The notes: generated by a model from the letters alone, not told the origin. DNA of 64,000 nucleotides from Neolentinus lepideus HHB14362 ss-1 (GCA_001632425.1 KV425559.1:567525-631524); one strand, 5' to 3'. Counted from the first letter of the stretch, positions 11,522 to 21,784 are shown. Translations and numbers: made by a program.

Positions 11522-12989
11522 ATTGAAATGTAAGGTATTTGGCGCCGAAGAAGAGAATGGAAGAGGAAGGCCGGTAAGCAGATGCTGTTTCTCTAAATCA
11601 CTCCTGTATTTATACTGAGACAGAATTGTTACAATATGGTACACATCTCGGCTAAGACTCCCTCGGTTAGCCATCCGTCCCAAGGATAATTGCTTTGAAC
11701 TCGTCTAAGCCACGCTTTTCTTGTCCCATTGAGGTTGGTTCGTATGCACTGGTGCCGCAGGTAGCTGAGTCAACTCAGTTGGGCGGTGGCCTACTGAATT
11801 AATCATTCAATTCGATGATGGGGAGGCAGGGTGATCAAATGGTGTGATGGGCTCTTATGCGATATTCTAGTCTCGTCTCGCAGTACTAAGGGGCAATTCT
11901 TCCATACAAAACCATGTCCGCGCGATTGAGCTACAGCAAGGGCTTGGATGAATACTGCACAACGTCTCGGTTACAATACCTTTGTACGTACATCCGCGCA
12001 TATGTTTTAGCATCGCAATCACAAGCGCAGGCGTCTGTGCTGGATTTGTGGATATTCTGACTGCCGGTTGCGTCATCATGCATCATGCGTTACCCTCAGA
12101 ATTGCCACAGCCAGGCGGCTATTTGCACGGCAGCGGCCACAGCCACGCCTACGCATGCTCTCAAGTATGTACTGAGAATAAATTAGACGATCCGAAGTAA
12201 GTTTCGTCGCAACAGCGCTTCAGAAAATTTGACGTGGCGAATGTCTTTGATATGTCGGGCCGGGAAAGCGAAATACTTATGAGTGGGGTTTACACACGCG
12301 CAGCGATGATTTCTTCACGAAACGCCTCGCACGTTCGAAAGAATGCGATTTCGCCCGAGTAGGAAGTACCTGATTACTTCATCCGATTAACGCGGAGGAA
12401 TCGTGCACAGCGCAGTGCATACGTTTCACTGCAACTTCAATGGCCAGTGGCTACCCATCGTCGGAACTCGTCGGAATGACTCTTTTTGCTCCGTTGTGCC
12501 GGTGGCCCCTGCTGTACCGTCTCCAAGAACGGTTCGTTGGTGCCTGCGTGCCTCGTAGATATTCCGAGGTTTTCAGTGAGAGAGCTCTTAAGAAGGTGGA
12601 GGCTTATCACGACATTCGATGCCGTCTATGAAGTTCTCGCCGAAACAATTAGGGGAGCATCTGATGTGTCAAATGGAGAGATGAAAATAACTTGCCATCG
12701 ACAGGGTGTATCGCAGAGAAGATCGGCCAGTCTTTGCAGTGGTACTGGATTCCCGTAACGTTAAATCTCTGGATCACCTTTTCTAAACTGGTGGTCAGCC
12801 AAGCGGTCACATCAGTTGATCGATTTTGATAGGAAAATTGGAGATGATCTGTAAACCGTAACGATTTCTGGGTGCGTATGCTGCAGGACGGATGACAACC
12901 GGCTGATCAATTGGTGGATATGGGCACATGGTTGAGTGTTAGGCGGCGTTAAGCAAGTGTAGCTGATCTTAAGCGAGGAGTCAGAGGTT
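11522..12989. other. Intergenic, no gene recognised
   Basis: About 1.5 kb upstream of RlpA copy 1. It should hold that gene's promoter. Small open frames, such as 12440-12631, show no family signature and no consistent splice context. I see no repeat apart from the MITE at the right edge. Confidence 0.45.
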
Positions 12990-12992
12990 TTA

Positions 12993-13174
12993 GGGCCCGT
13001 TCGGCTCCCCGGTTAACTGCAGGCTTCGCTAAGGTCACAGTATGTCACAGTGTTTCCACCACTGTAAATAAGCGGAGCGTGACGGGGAAGTGACGGTTTC
13101 CGAGACCAGCACTTAGCGTAAGCCTGCGAATTTGGCGGACAAGCCAGCAGTTAACCGGGGAGCCGAACGGGCCC
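12993..13174. mobile_element. PIF/Harbinger (Tourist-like) MITE, 182 bp
   Basis: Perfect 28-bp terminal inverted repeats (12993-13020 and 13147-13174) begin GGGCCCGTTCGGCTCC. Both ends are flanked by TTA (12990-12992 and 13175-13177). A TTA duplication and a GGGnnnGTT-type end are the hallmarks of PIF/Harbinger elements. It is too short to code and is therefore non-autonomous. Confidence 0.85.
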
Positions 13175-13177
13175 TTA

Positions 13178-14279
13178 AGGGTTCTACAGAGGGGTTGGGA
13201 CTCCTCTGTAAGTCCAACGGTTTAGAGACTTGCTTGCTCCATGACATTATAATACGACAGCTCGGCATATCCAAGTAGGTGCTTCGGTACTTGCCTAGGC
13301 CTCTTAAGCAGCAGCATTATGCCAGTCTCGATGCTTGATGAATCTAAAGCCCATTTTTCTGAAGAAAGCGCTCTTCCGAGCTCCACGATGAGATGGCAGT
13401 AATGATGAATGACAGCTGTTCCGTTAGGCTCATACTACATGATGAACCAAAATAATTTATTCAGTGACCTCTGACTTGAGGGCTTAAAGGGAAATAGCTA
13501 ACAACGATTCCCTGTACCTTGACCTGGATGTTCTATTATTTGGCACCCGCTCTGGCAGTGCGTCCCAGGCACCGAGGCTGATGATCTTCATTGATTCTGC
13601 TAGCGTTACTATCTCGAACTTCCACCGTTATGAATGATACTGCGCAGCGTCTCCGACTGTTTCCGTCAGCTGCTGCCTTGGGGCCCTGGCAGGAAATGTC
13701 ACTGTATTTCTAGACTGAAAATGCGGGGTCGCCGAGAATTCCCCTTCGCGGACCGCGGTGATTTCGCCCTAATTAAGCAGCAAACCAAGTCCGGTAATGG
13801 AGTGATTATGTTCTTGCTGAGGGTAGAATAGAGCTTCATAGGCTGTCTCAGTCATTCCTGATACGGGAGGTTCAAACTTCAAATACAGGGGAGACTGTCC
13901 GAGTCTTCAGTGGCGTGGAAGTTATATTCCTTATCGGATTTGGTAGCACAGTAATATTTTGATCTCTGTACCCTTGTGAGGGATCGATCTTTCCCTATGG
14001 CCGTGTCCGCCAACAGCGCCCAGGGGCCTGAGGTACCAGCAGACTTGCAATGAAGATCTTTGTTCCGACTCATTGCAGTGCGTTTTTGGGCTACAGATCT
14101 CGTCCTCAAGTTGTCATCAAATGTGCCTGTATGATCATCTTCTCACGATCCGAGCCGGGAGGTGGATTGCAAGCAGCGGATTCGGGTTGAAATAGCTGTA
14201 GAGGGCTCACACAGATGGCTGCCCACTCCTCTCCAGGATAATGCACGCACCGCGCGTGTGTGGGTAGTTGATTCTCTCC
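13178..14279. other. Intergenic, no gene recognised
   Basis: 1.1-kb spacer between the MITE and DUF6533 gene A. No open frame with a recognisable protein signature was found. The part nearest 14280 should contain the promoter of gene A. Confidence 0.45.
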
Positions 14280-16065
14280 ATGAGCTCGGCGGAGAGTTTA
14301 GCGTTGGCTCTGTGAGTGGTCAAGTCTCCGAGGTGTCTTGACTGTCATTTTGATTTTGATTTAAGAGATGCAAATTACTACCTCGGCCTAGTCGCGTTCT
14401 GTGGGTCTATCTTTCTTCCATAGCAATCCGTCATGTCTCAACTATGTTTTGTGCAGCTATACTCTATTACGACTATGCCTTGACGATCGGAATCGAAGTC
14501 GATCGGTTCTGGAGTCCAAGATGGAATTGGGCGTCCTTCCTTTTCTATCTCAATCGCTACCTTGGAATATTTGGCCACATTCCCGTTGCATTGCAGCTGT
14601 TCAGAGAATTTTCGAGTGAAGTAAGTCTGCCTAATCTTCTCGAAGTATGGTTTGCCGTACTGACGCAACTGCCTGATTTAGATGTTGGTGCTTTCAGCTC
14701 CTGCCTACATGCGATGCTTAATATCTTACTTATCTCAGATGCGTCCGCCTTCAGGGTTACCACCAAATTTACTCCGTAGTGGTTCAAATCATTGTCGGAG
14801 GTGGGCATTTTCGGACTTGGTGACTTACTTTCACACCTGAAATTCTTCTCTAGCTTGTCTCATCATGCGCACTTACGCCTTATATGAGAGAGCACGCTGG
14901 ATTCTCTGGTTTACATGCGGCTTCGCGCTGGGAGTGATTATATTCGGTACCGTAAGTGGACCAAGTAGCTCCCAGTCGACAGATGATGAATACGTGATAC
15001 CTGTTTGAAGTGGGCTATCACCGGGAAACACACCGAACCCGTCCCGATCAAGGGAATAGGGTGTAATTCCACACTGTCAGCAGATCAGTGAGTTTTCTAT
15101 ACTTCTCCAATGCAGAAACCAGGATTCATCGGTCCGTTTATTACCAGGGGTCTACGTGAGTCTACTCATAATGCAGGCCGATGGATTCGCTTCTAATAGG
15201 GACGAGCCGATGTCAGATCTTGCTATTGCTTGGGCTGGCATGACCGCCTTTGACGCGATGATAGTCATACTGACAGTCATTAAAGCCCTGTGTACTCCTC
15301 GCGTCGGCCGCAGGACGCTTGTGGACGTCCTTCTTAGAGACGGTGAGTAACCTCTGTCTGAACCCTATAATCCGAAATAGCTCACCTATATTATCTCGCA
15401 GGTACACTATACTTCGGGTAAGCCCAAATTCCACCGATGCGAAGCATCCTGTGTTGATCTCGGCACTGGCAGGTTCATGGTTGTCTCGAATATCGTAAAT
15501 GTCTTGACGTTCGTGGTATGTACCGCATCCGGCTCTCTTCTGCCAGGTGCTAATGAGAATATCAACATGTAGCTTGGCGGAGTAGGGAACTTACATCCAT
15601 CTACTCGGCCTTACCTAATGCGCATTCTTTTAGCCCCTGCTGCGTGGAGCACCATCTACCTTTACGAATGTGTAAGTGTTCCTCTGACAACTCTTTTGAG
15701 TCCCATGAAACTGAAGGGTCCTCAGAGTATCTACGACGCTCGTCTCCCGGCTGATGCTCAACGTGCGCGATCCGAAGCTCAAGATATCTTCTCGATCGAC
15801 GACATTCTCGAGTGCATCAAGCACGCCTTATGTCTCGACGGTTGTAAATAATTTCCACATGACTCTCACGACCGTCGTCGAGTCGGAGTGGAACCCGAAT
15901 CAAGAGGAGAATGGGATTTCACGAGATGGTAAGTAACTACAAGTCAATGTTGAGTATTGTAAGGCGAGCTTATGATATGAATGTGAAGAGGAAATCGAGC
16001 TGGTCCCACGCAACTCTCTTCAGGAACCTCAGTATAACCCCCGGAGCCTCAAGCCTCAAGCATAA
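14280..16065 (+). CDS. DUF6533 seven-TM-like membrane protein, gene A
   Basis: Basidiomycete-specific integral membrane protein of 332 aa, function unknown. The N-terminal DUF6533 signature is complete: YYDYALTIGIEVDRFW followed by FYLNRYLGIF. Later hydrophobic helices include MRTYALYERARWILW, AIAWAGMTAFDAMIVILTV and the conserved VSRLMLNVRDP, then a Ser-rich polar tail. Exons that keep phase: 14280-14311, 14366-14400, 14457-14620, 14682-14683, 14739-14800, 14854-14951, 15011-15087, 15148-15155, 15217-15342, 15402-15417, 15473-15515, 15573-15581, 15634-15671, 15717-15928, 15989-16065 (total 999 nt). The 2-nt and 8-nt exons are inferred from phase and from paralogs B and C. Without the 2-nt exon, an acceptor at 14754 could be used at the cost of the conserved Cys. 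Confidence 0.88.
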
Positions 16066-16351
16066 CCTCTAGGATGGTACATAACCCTCAACCATAATGA
16101 CACGCTGCGGATCTGTATTTTAGCCATAGACTGACTGACGACGACTATGTTATACCCACATGGAACTTGTATGTAGCATTGTACTTTACAGATGTATGTA
16201 CGGTCCCGAGAGTATGGCTGTATCCGAACTTCTTGAAGAGCTTATTTAAATAAAGCTCGCGTGCGGGATGCCATTGACATATGCGTTACGCTTACAGCAG
16301 ACTTTGCTGATGGATCGTCGGCGCCCTGGTGCTGTGTGCACGAGTTAAGGC

Positions 16352-16545
16352 GTGTTTCTGCAACATCCGCGAATTCTTCTCGAAGATGCCCTTAAGTATC
16401 GGATGTTCTGCCTATAACTCGGGATGATGCAAATTTATTGCCGCTGATTCGCCGACGTGGATTACGACTCGGACCTCTCCTCTGCATTTGGGTGCATCTT
16501 GTACATATATAGAGGTGCGTTTCAGATGATTTACCGATGTCCAAG
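16352..16545. repeat. Dispersed repeat R1, uninterrupted copy
   Basis: About 194 bp from GGCGTGTTTCTGC to GATGTCCAAGA. The first part recurs at 22141-22218 and the rest at 23336-23461, with only a few differences. Here the two parts are contiguous through GGGATGATGC at 16421, so this copy is the empty site for the insertion described at 22219-23335. Ends show no inverted repeat; class unknown. Confidence 0.7.
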
Positions 16546-17288
16546 ACTGGGTTCATTGGCGATCCATCAAGGGGGAGTGGGCTGGTTGTGAGCGAAGAAG
16601 TGGTTGACGGGAGTGCGGTGGTCAGACGATGTGCGCGTCGCGAAAGCGATGGTTTCGAAATGCCGGGATGTGGACAGCGAAGACAACCAGAGGTGCGTAC
16701 CCAGCTCGGGACTGGATACGGTGGCACGGAGCAGCTTAATGACCGTCCTGACGCTTTGTCCCTTTGAGAGAGCACATCATCGTCGTATCTGCAACCAATG
16801 CGTTCTGAAACATGACCGTCGCTGTCCAGTACGTCTCTCTGTCTCTGGCAGGAATACATTCTAATAGATGTCCGTCGGTATCAGTCCGTTGGAATGCGGT
16901 GCATTTAGGTCGCGCTGGTTACATAGGTAGGGATGAATGTAGTTACAACGAGCGGCATTTCATCCTATTCATGTGCGCGCCGCCCTTCGTGTATGGGTTG
17001 CTCCGATTGACCGGTATATTTTGTGACTAGGGCGTGTTTTGTCGTAGCATCGTTCTGCTACGTCTTTCTCGTCTGCTACATCTTTCTAGGTCTCAAGCAA
17101 TTTCTGGAAGCCATTGGATATCATTACGAAGTGAGTAGAATGCCCAAGCGCACTCCCTGCGAGACTGGATGTCTCTTCTCAAGCCAACCTGGCCATACCA
17201 CGTGCCAGTGCTGGAGTTCATCTTAACCTACACACTCGCAGGAGTCCTCAGCTTGGCCGTAACAGTAATGCAAGACGAGCATATCTAG
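16546..17288 (+). pseudogene. DHHC protein acyltransferase pseudogene (DRRC)
   Basis: Remnant of a palmitoyltransferase. Recognisable segments in order: a Cys-rich domain at about 16768-16830 (HHRRICNQCVLKHDRRCP), NERHFILFM at about 16935-16970, a transmembrane exon at 17033-17130 (FCYVFLVCYIFLGLKQFLEA), and WPYHVPVLEFILTYTLAG ending at the stop 17286-17288. The catalytic DHHC is DRRC, a structural Cys of the HHC motif is Arg, and the NCVG motif is degraded (ECSY). Stops and frame shifts separate the blocks. The 5' part is missing and the remnant begins directly at the end of repeat R1. Family call is firm; it cannot be an active acyltransferase. Confidence 0.8.
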
Positions 17289-17409
17289 AGAATAAGTCGA
17301 GCCGAGACTTCTGTCGAGTCTCACGATCACGAAAATTACAGCAAGGTCGCGAAAGAGCGAGGAGAGGTGAGTCTATCAAATGGAGGGTTGAACGTGTATA
17401 TATCACTGC

Positions 17410-17640
17410 GGGAAGTAAAGTCACTTGGGTCGAGTGCTTTGGACACTTGTCACTTCGAAGAAGTGCCTAAGGCACTGAAATGGATAGCACGTGGATTAAG
17501 TGCCTTCTGATAAAGTGTCAAAGGCACTACTATCGAGTGTATTTTCTGTCCCACCGGCGACCCACCGTAACAAGTGTCTTGGGCACTTTCCGAAACAGTG
17601 CCTTGGCCACTGTTTATTGAGCACTTCTTTTGAGTGGCCA
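17410..17640. repeat. Left palindrome cluster (AGTGCC-n-GGCACT)
   Basis: Several imperfect palindromes built on AAGTGCC...GGCACTT with 1-6 nt centres, for example AAGTGCCTAAGGCACT at about 17461. Spacing is irregular, about 25-45 bp. It matches, inverted, the cluster at 20990-21235. Confidence 0.7.
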
Positions 17641-17787
17641 GGACATCTTTATTCAGTGAAATATACAATAATATTAATACTAATGCATAGTTGTGATGAG
17701 CAATTAGCATCCGCAGCGCCCTTACAGAGGAATTTTGAGTGAAGGGAGAGACTTGAGCTGTGAAAGGTTGACATGGCTCAGTACTGA

Positions 17788-17847
17788 CTTGAGCCCTTCA
17801 TCGGCTCCCTGCTCGGCGCCGGTATCCACACCATACTCAAACAGTGA
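17788..17847 (+). pseudogene. Aquaporin C-terminal exon fragment, inverted relative to the rest
   Basis: The plus strand reads EPFIGSLLGAGIHTILKQ followed by a stop, the typical last helix and tail of a fungal aquaporin. The upstream exons of the same protein lie on the minus strand at 17955-18560. The orientation conflict shows a local inversion inside the 3.8-kb element. Confidence 0.65.
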
Positions 17848-17954
17848 GCACGCACCCGCATCAGTGTCGTGATCTGATTCCTGCGCTGTACCATCCCGTG
17901 CTCAGATCACTGGGCAGTCACGTCAGTTAGCGAAAGGGATCAGATGGGAGGGGG

Positions 17955-18560
17955 CGTTGCTCACAATCCATTGGTCTTGGTCTGTGTATGGAAAACCTAT
18001 GACAGCGGTGGGGCCAAAGGAGCGCGCGGTGTTGGTTGGTTCCTGCTCCGATGTAATAGACGGCAAAGCTGTTAGAAGTCAGATTCAGTAAAGTGTTTAA
18101 CTCAAGTAGTGGACACGATGCTTACAAAAGGGCGGTGAACAAGGTAAGGTCAATGCCAATCCCCGACGTGATGAACTCCTCAATGAAACTGCACTGAGCC
18201 TTGTTCACGCCCGTCTGCAGGCACGTGCCGGCACACGTAGAAAGAACATCAGTGCATCACGACCTCTCAGCGTCAGCGAGTACCCACTTCGCGGACAGCG
18301 GGCCAGGGGTCGACACCTGCACCAACGCCAGAACCGCAATCCCGCCTGCCAGCTGCACGACGCAGTACAGCACAAAGCGTACCGGGGTGATCACGCCGAC
18401 GAGCAGCAGCGTGAGGCTCATGTTGGGGTTGAAGAGGCTGCCTGTGACGTGGTAGAAGAGCCATGTGATGATGATTAGGCTGCAGCCCATGCATCACAGG
18501 ATGATGTGAAGAAGAAAGGTGGTCCCAATGAACTCAATGAAGGCGGCGGAGCAATCTTCA
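17955..18560 (-). pseudogene. Aquaporin (MIP family) remnant
   Basis: Minus-strand pieces follow aquaporin order: FIEFIGTTF (about 18550), then ITWLFYHVTGSLFNPNMSLT with the first NPA box as NPN (about 18460-18400), GVITPVRFVLYCVVQLAGGIA, TPGPLSAKWVLAD, FIEEFITSGIGIDLTLFTALL (about 18190-18125), and NTARSFGPTAVIGF around the second NPA-like box (about 18033-17990). A stop interrupts the first helix, and the last exon is found on the opposite strand at 17788. Not a functional channel gene. Confidence 0.75.
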
Positions 18561-18599
18561 TGGATGGTGGATGGTGAATGGTGGCGAGCGAGAGGAAAG

Positions 18600-20900
18600 G
18601 TGACATTGCAGATGAGCAGGGGGTGGTTGGGACTTGGTACTCAGTGCTCAAGTCGTTGGGCTGGGCATCATTGGGCTGGGCACCGTCGGTGGGTGGTTTT
18701 GTGAGCAGCTCGCAGCCCCTCGGTGATGTCTTCACGCGGGTACCCCGGCAAGTCTGACATGAGATCCATAAGGGCCACAACATATACGTACAGCTTCATT
18801 GCCGTTATCTTCTCGAGCACGTTTCTCGCCAATGACAGTAAGCTCAGTCTGGTGGAATGATCATTGAAAAGTGCTGCATCGCAATGTTTTGTGGTCACGT
18901 ACATCACGTGATCGTCGGGATGTCACGGAGTCACTGCCCGGCGGACTTAGAATGCTCTCTGCCTCCTCCTCGACCATCCCGCACTCTGTTTGTGATCTTA
19001 CATCCCTTGAATGCTCTGTCTGCTCAAGTTAGTTCTATTACAGTTGCTCAGATTTGGCATCTCTGCATGCAGAACTCAGCTATGGTCTCGGTGACAGTGC
19101 TTGACAGCGTGAAACCGCCGTTGAAGCATCCTGAGATGGGTTTGATTGGTGGACTCTTCGGAAGCTTGACAGATGGTCATGAGGAGTAGAATAGGGTATG
19201 ATAAGGATACTGGAGATGTGAACTAGGCGCATATATGCACCGAGAAGGCCAGTGGTAAGTTTCACATTTCTGGGAGTCGCATACCCGACCCGACCCGTCA
19301 ACACGGGTTTGAGCGCGGGTGCGATATGGGACTTCCTTGGACATACAAGGTATACTCATGCCATTCCGTAGTGATTGTCCTCCTACTTCTCTCAGTGCCC
19401 TCATCATGCTGTACCTTGCCTGTGTATGGCTGAAGAGTCGTATTCTGTTGATGAAGGTTTGTTTACGCTTGCAGCATATCCTTACCTTTGTTTTCATCAT
19501 GGTTCTCTTCTCAATTTTGTGTTTTATCCCCTGTTTTTGATTTTGTCTGCATATATGCGCCGGGAAATGACAGGAGCTCGAGTGCAGGGACAGAATGATG
19601 TTGGAATGGGGTCAGGTTGGTGGTTGTCAGTTCCAATGAAGTTGTCATGGTCACTAACATGCAGTATTCCGCTCCGGCACCTGTCGTCTCTTGGACTCAG
19701 TTTGGGTTCATCCAAGTGAGTCTTGCTTAGTCGCGATTGTTAATGGAGTTTGAATATTCACGTAAACGCGATGTATTGGCTGTGCTGCACAAGACTGCCT
19801 CTTTGATCTTATTCCAGCAAACCTGGAACTGAACTATGATTCCCAGCGACATGGATCCTAAGCTGACTGAGTACGGCTTGATGTTGGCGAAGGAGTACAC
19901 GATCATACCCGTTCAAGGTCCGTTACCAGCCATCGGTGATAATAGAATCTGTTGACCATTTATGGTGTATGCTCTTCATAGGGAGAGATCTGTTCGCAGG
20001 TGCTGGCTCAGATTACATGTCCTGGGGTGCCGCTGGGTATCCGGTTGCATGCGCCAGGGAGGTGGATCCGAAGGCACTAGGAGACCCGCACATGCCCACC
20101 ACGAATGATAAGATCAACCTACCTAATGGTGAGTTCAGCATTGAGCATGTCAGGGACCTCTCGAGGCTTTCTGTGGTGTTCGCTGTCGAGCTAGGTGGGT
20201 GGGCATAAGGCCCAGGAGCACTGATGTATACCTGACAGAGACACCGAGTTATATATAGTGGCGATGGTGATGTTACAGATATTTGTCGTAATCCGATGGC
20301 CAGCGCTCTGACACTCGGATATGGGATGGCGGTCTGCAGCTGACAGGACCCTCAAATGTTGTTTGATGGTTTGTCCTAGGTGCATCACCATTAGATCGTG
20401 ACACAGAGGCAGGACAGTACACTGGAGAACTTTCCATGATCCCGCGGAGGGGCGAACTAGACGACGTGGACATCGACAAGGTTCTTTCACGGTCCATATT
20501 GTGCTTCCCGAGGCGATATGTATGAGCCGGATTGTCTATGCTGAGTTCACGCCATTGGATCTACCGCAATCGTGTTGACGACACTGCGGTCATCTTCCAA
20601 GATCCCGCGGAGTGGCGAACTGGAGATGTGGACATCGACGAGTTCCTTTTGCCCTCTATCTTGTTCCTTCCGAGGCGACAAGACACCATATCGCTGACCT
20701 CATCATTGTTGACAATGTGAGTACAACCATTTGATGGAACCTTGGAGACCTTGACTTAACACCGTATCCATTTCCAGGACATTGCATCCTACAACAAGGA
20801 GCAAGTTGGTGTGTGTGTCATGCTTGGAGACAGCCCACTGGGGTTGTTATGTTGAGGGCACTGGCAGCAGAGGTAGGGCTTTGATCAGTTGATATTGATG
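18600..20900. other. Interior of the 3.8-kb element, no gene recognised
   Basis: Scattered open stretches occur (for example 19936-20208 and 19375-19719, plus strand) without a known domain. Two imperfect direct copies of an approximately 90-bp segment lie at about 20430-20520 and 20598-20690; both contain GATCCCGCGGAG and GTGGACATCGAC. No transposase signature was seen. Confidence 0.45.
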
Positions 20901-20989
20901 TACTTGCGTAGATACGATGATAATAATATATTATTACTGTTAAAAATGGGTGACAGGTCGAGTGTATAGACAACTAGCTATGAGTGCCA

Positions 20990-21235
20990 GAAGCAGTCCC
21001 GAGGAGGTACCTATACCACTCAATAGAAGTGCCCGAGGCACTGCCCACTCAATGCAAGTGCCTCGGGCACTAATGTACAATAGGAGAAATGTCCCACTGA
21101 GTGCCTTAGGCACTTAAGAAAGCAGTGCCCAAGGCACTCCCGACAAGTGTCGCAGGACGAGGCATAGCGCTCAATGTTAGTGCCTTAGGCACTTGCTGAG
21201 AAGTGGCTTCGGCACTCCACACAAGTGGGTCTACT
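20990..21235. repeat. Right palindrome cluster (AGTGCC-n-GGCACT)
   Basis: At least five palindromes, including AAGTGCCTCGGGCACT, AGTGCCTTAGGCACTT (twice) and AGTGCCCAAGGCACT. It is the inverted partner of the cluster at 17410-17640. Confidence 0.75.
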
Positions 21236-21534
21236 TCCCGCAGATATCTGGACATGATAACTCCAGACATTTGTGAACTCATGTGATCTTGGGTACATCC
21301 GTACCGATCAGCTCCTTTCTGATACTTTACTAGTACTATCACTACTACATATTACAATGAAGCAAAATTCCTAATTTAGGTTATATGTGGGATGTTGTAG
21401 AGACAACAGATGATGGGGAGGAGGGCCGAAAGTGACTACATATTCCGGGAGAGCCACGTGTTACACATGGAAAAGCCACATGGTTCACGTGGTTTTCATG
21501 CCAAGAGAATCCTGGTCCCACTATATGTAGAAGA

Positions 21535-21784
21535 TTCGGTGGAGGATATACCAGGAATTCTTAATCTGGAATAGTGGGCCACTATTCCACAGCTCAGACA
21601 CTGGAGTCAGCAAAAGACTCGGTTTGGAGCAACACCTTGCCTTTTCAGGATAAAACAGTCAGAAATTTGCCTTTCTAGGCAATTTTGGGGCTTAATGGTG
21701 CGGTACATAACTGTGGTGCAGATGCCCTATTCCAAACTGTAGCTTAGTCTAATCCTGAAATTTGCTGGTAGATCCTCCACCGAA
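21535..21784. mobile_element. 250-bp MITE-like element
   Basis: Ends are imperfect 28-bp inverted repeats (21535-21562 and 21757-21784) sharing TTCGGTGGAGGAT and TACCAG. An internal palindrome GGAATAGTGGGCCACT lies near 21570. Non-coding. Confidence 0.6.

Larger units (their letters stand above)
17405..21244. mobile_element. 3.8-kb element with long inverted ends containing palindrome arrays
   Basis: The sequence from 17405 (CTGCGGGAAGTA) inward resembles the reverse complement of the sequence ending at 21244 (TACTTCCCGCAG). Similarity continues for roughly 250 bp and includes several copies of the palindrome AGTGCCTWAGGCACT at both ends. Between the ends lie a rearranged aquaporin fragment and unrecognised sequence; no transposase is seen. 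The flanks read ATATCA on the left and ATATCT on the right, a possible imperfect duplication. This looks like a non-autonomous TIR element that has captured host sequence. Confidence 0.6.

Noticed and set aside
14280..16065. DUF6533 gene A as a pseudogene because two junctions shift frame
   Set aside because: Both shifts disappear when the 2-nt and 8-nt exons are included; the same arrangement in genes B and C and the closed total of 999 nt argue for an intact gene.
16768..17288. Repeat-induced point mutation (RIP) as the cause of the DHHC gene's decay
   Set aside because: RIP gives C-to-T and G-to-A changes; the visible key substitutions (His to Arg, Cys to Arg) need A-to-G and T-to-C.
17410..21235. 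AGTGCC/GGCACT clusters as a CRISPR-like array
   Set aside because: Eukaryotic context, irregular spacing, palindromic variable units and inverted placement at element ends do not fit repeats with unique spacers.
17400..21250. ATATC as a clean target-site duplication of the 3.8-kb element
   Set aside because: The two flanks are offset by one base relative to symmetrical ends, so the duplication is not exact enough to assert.
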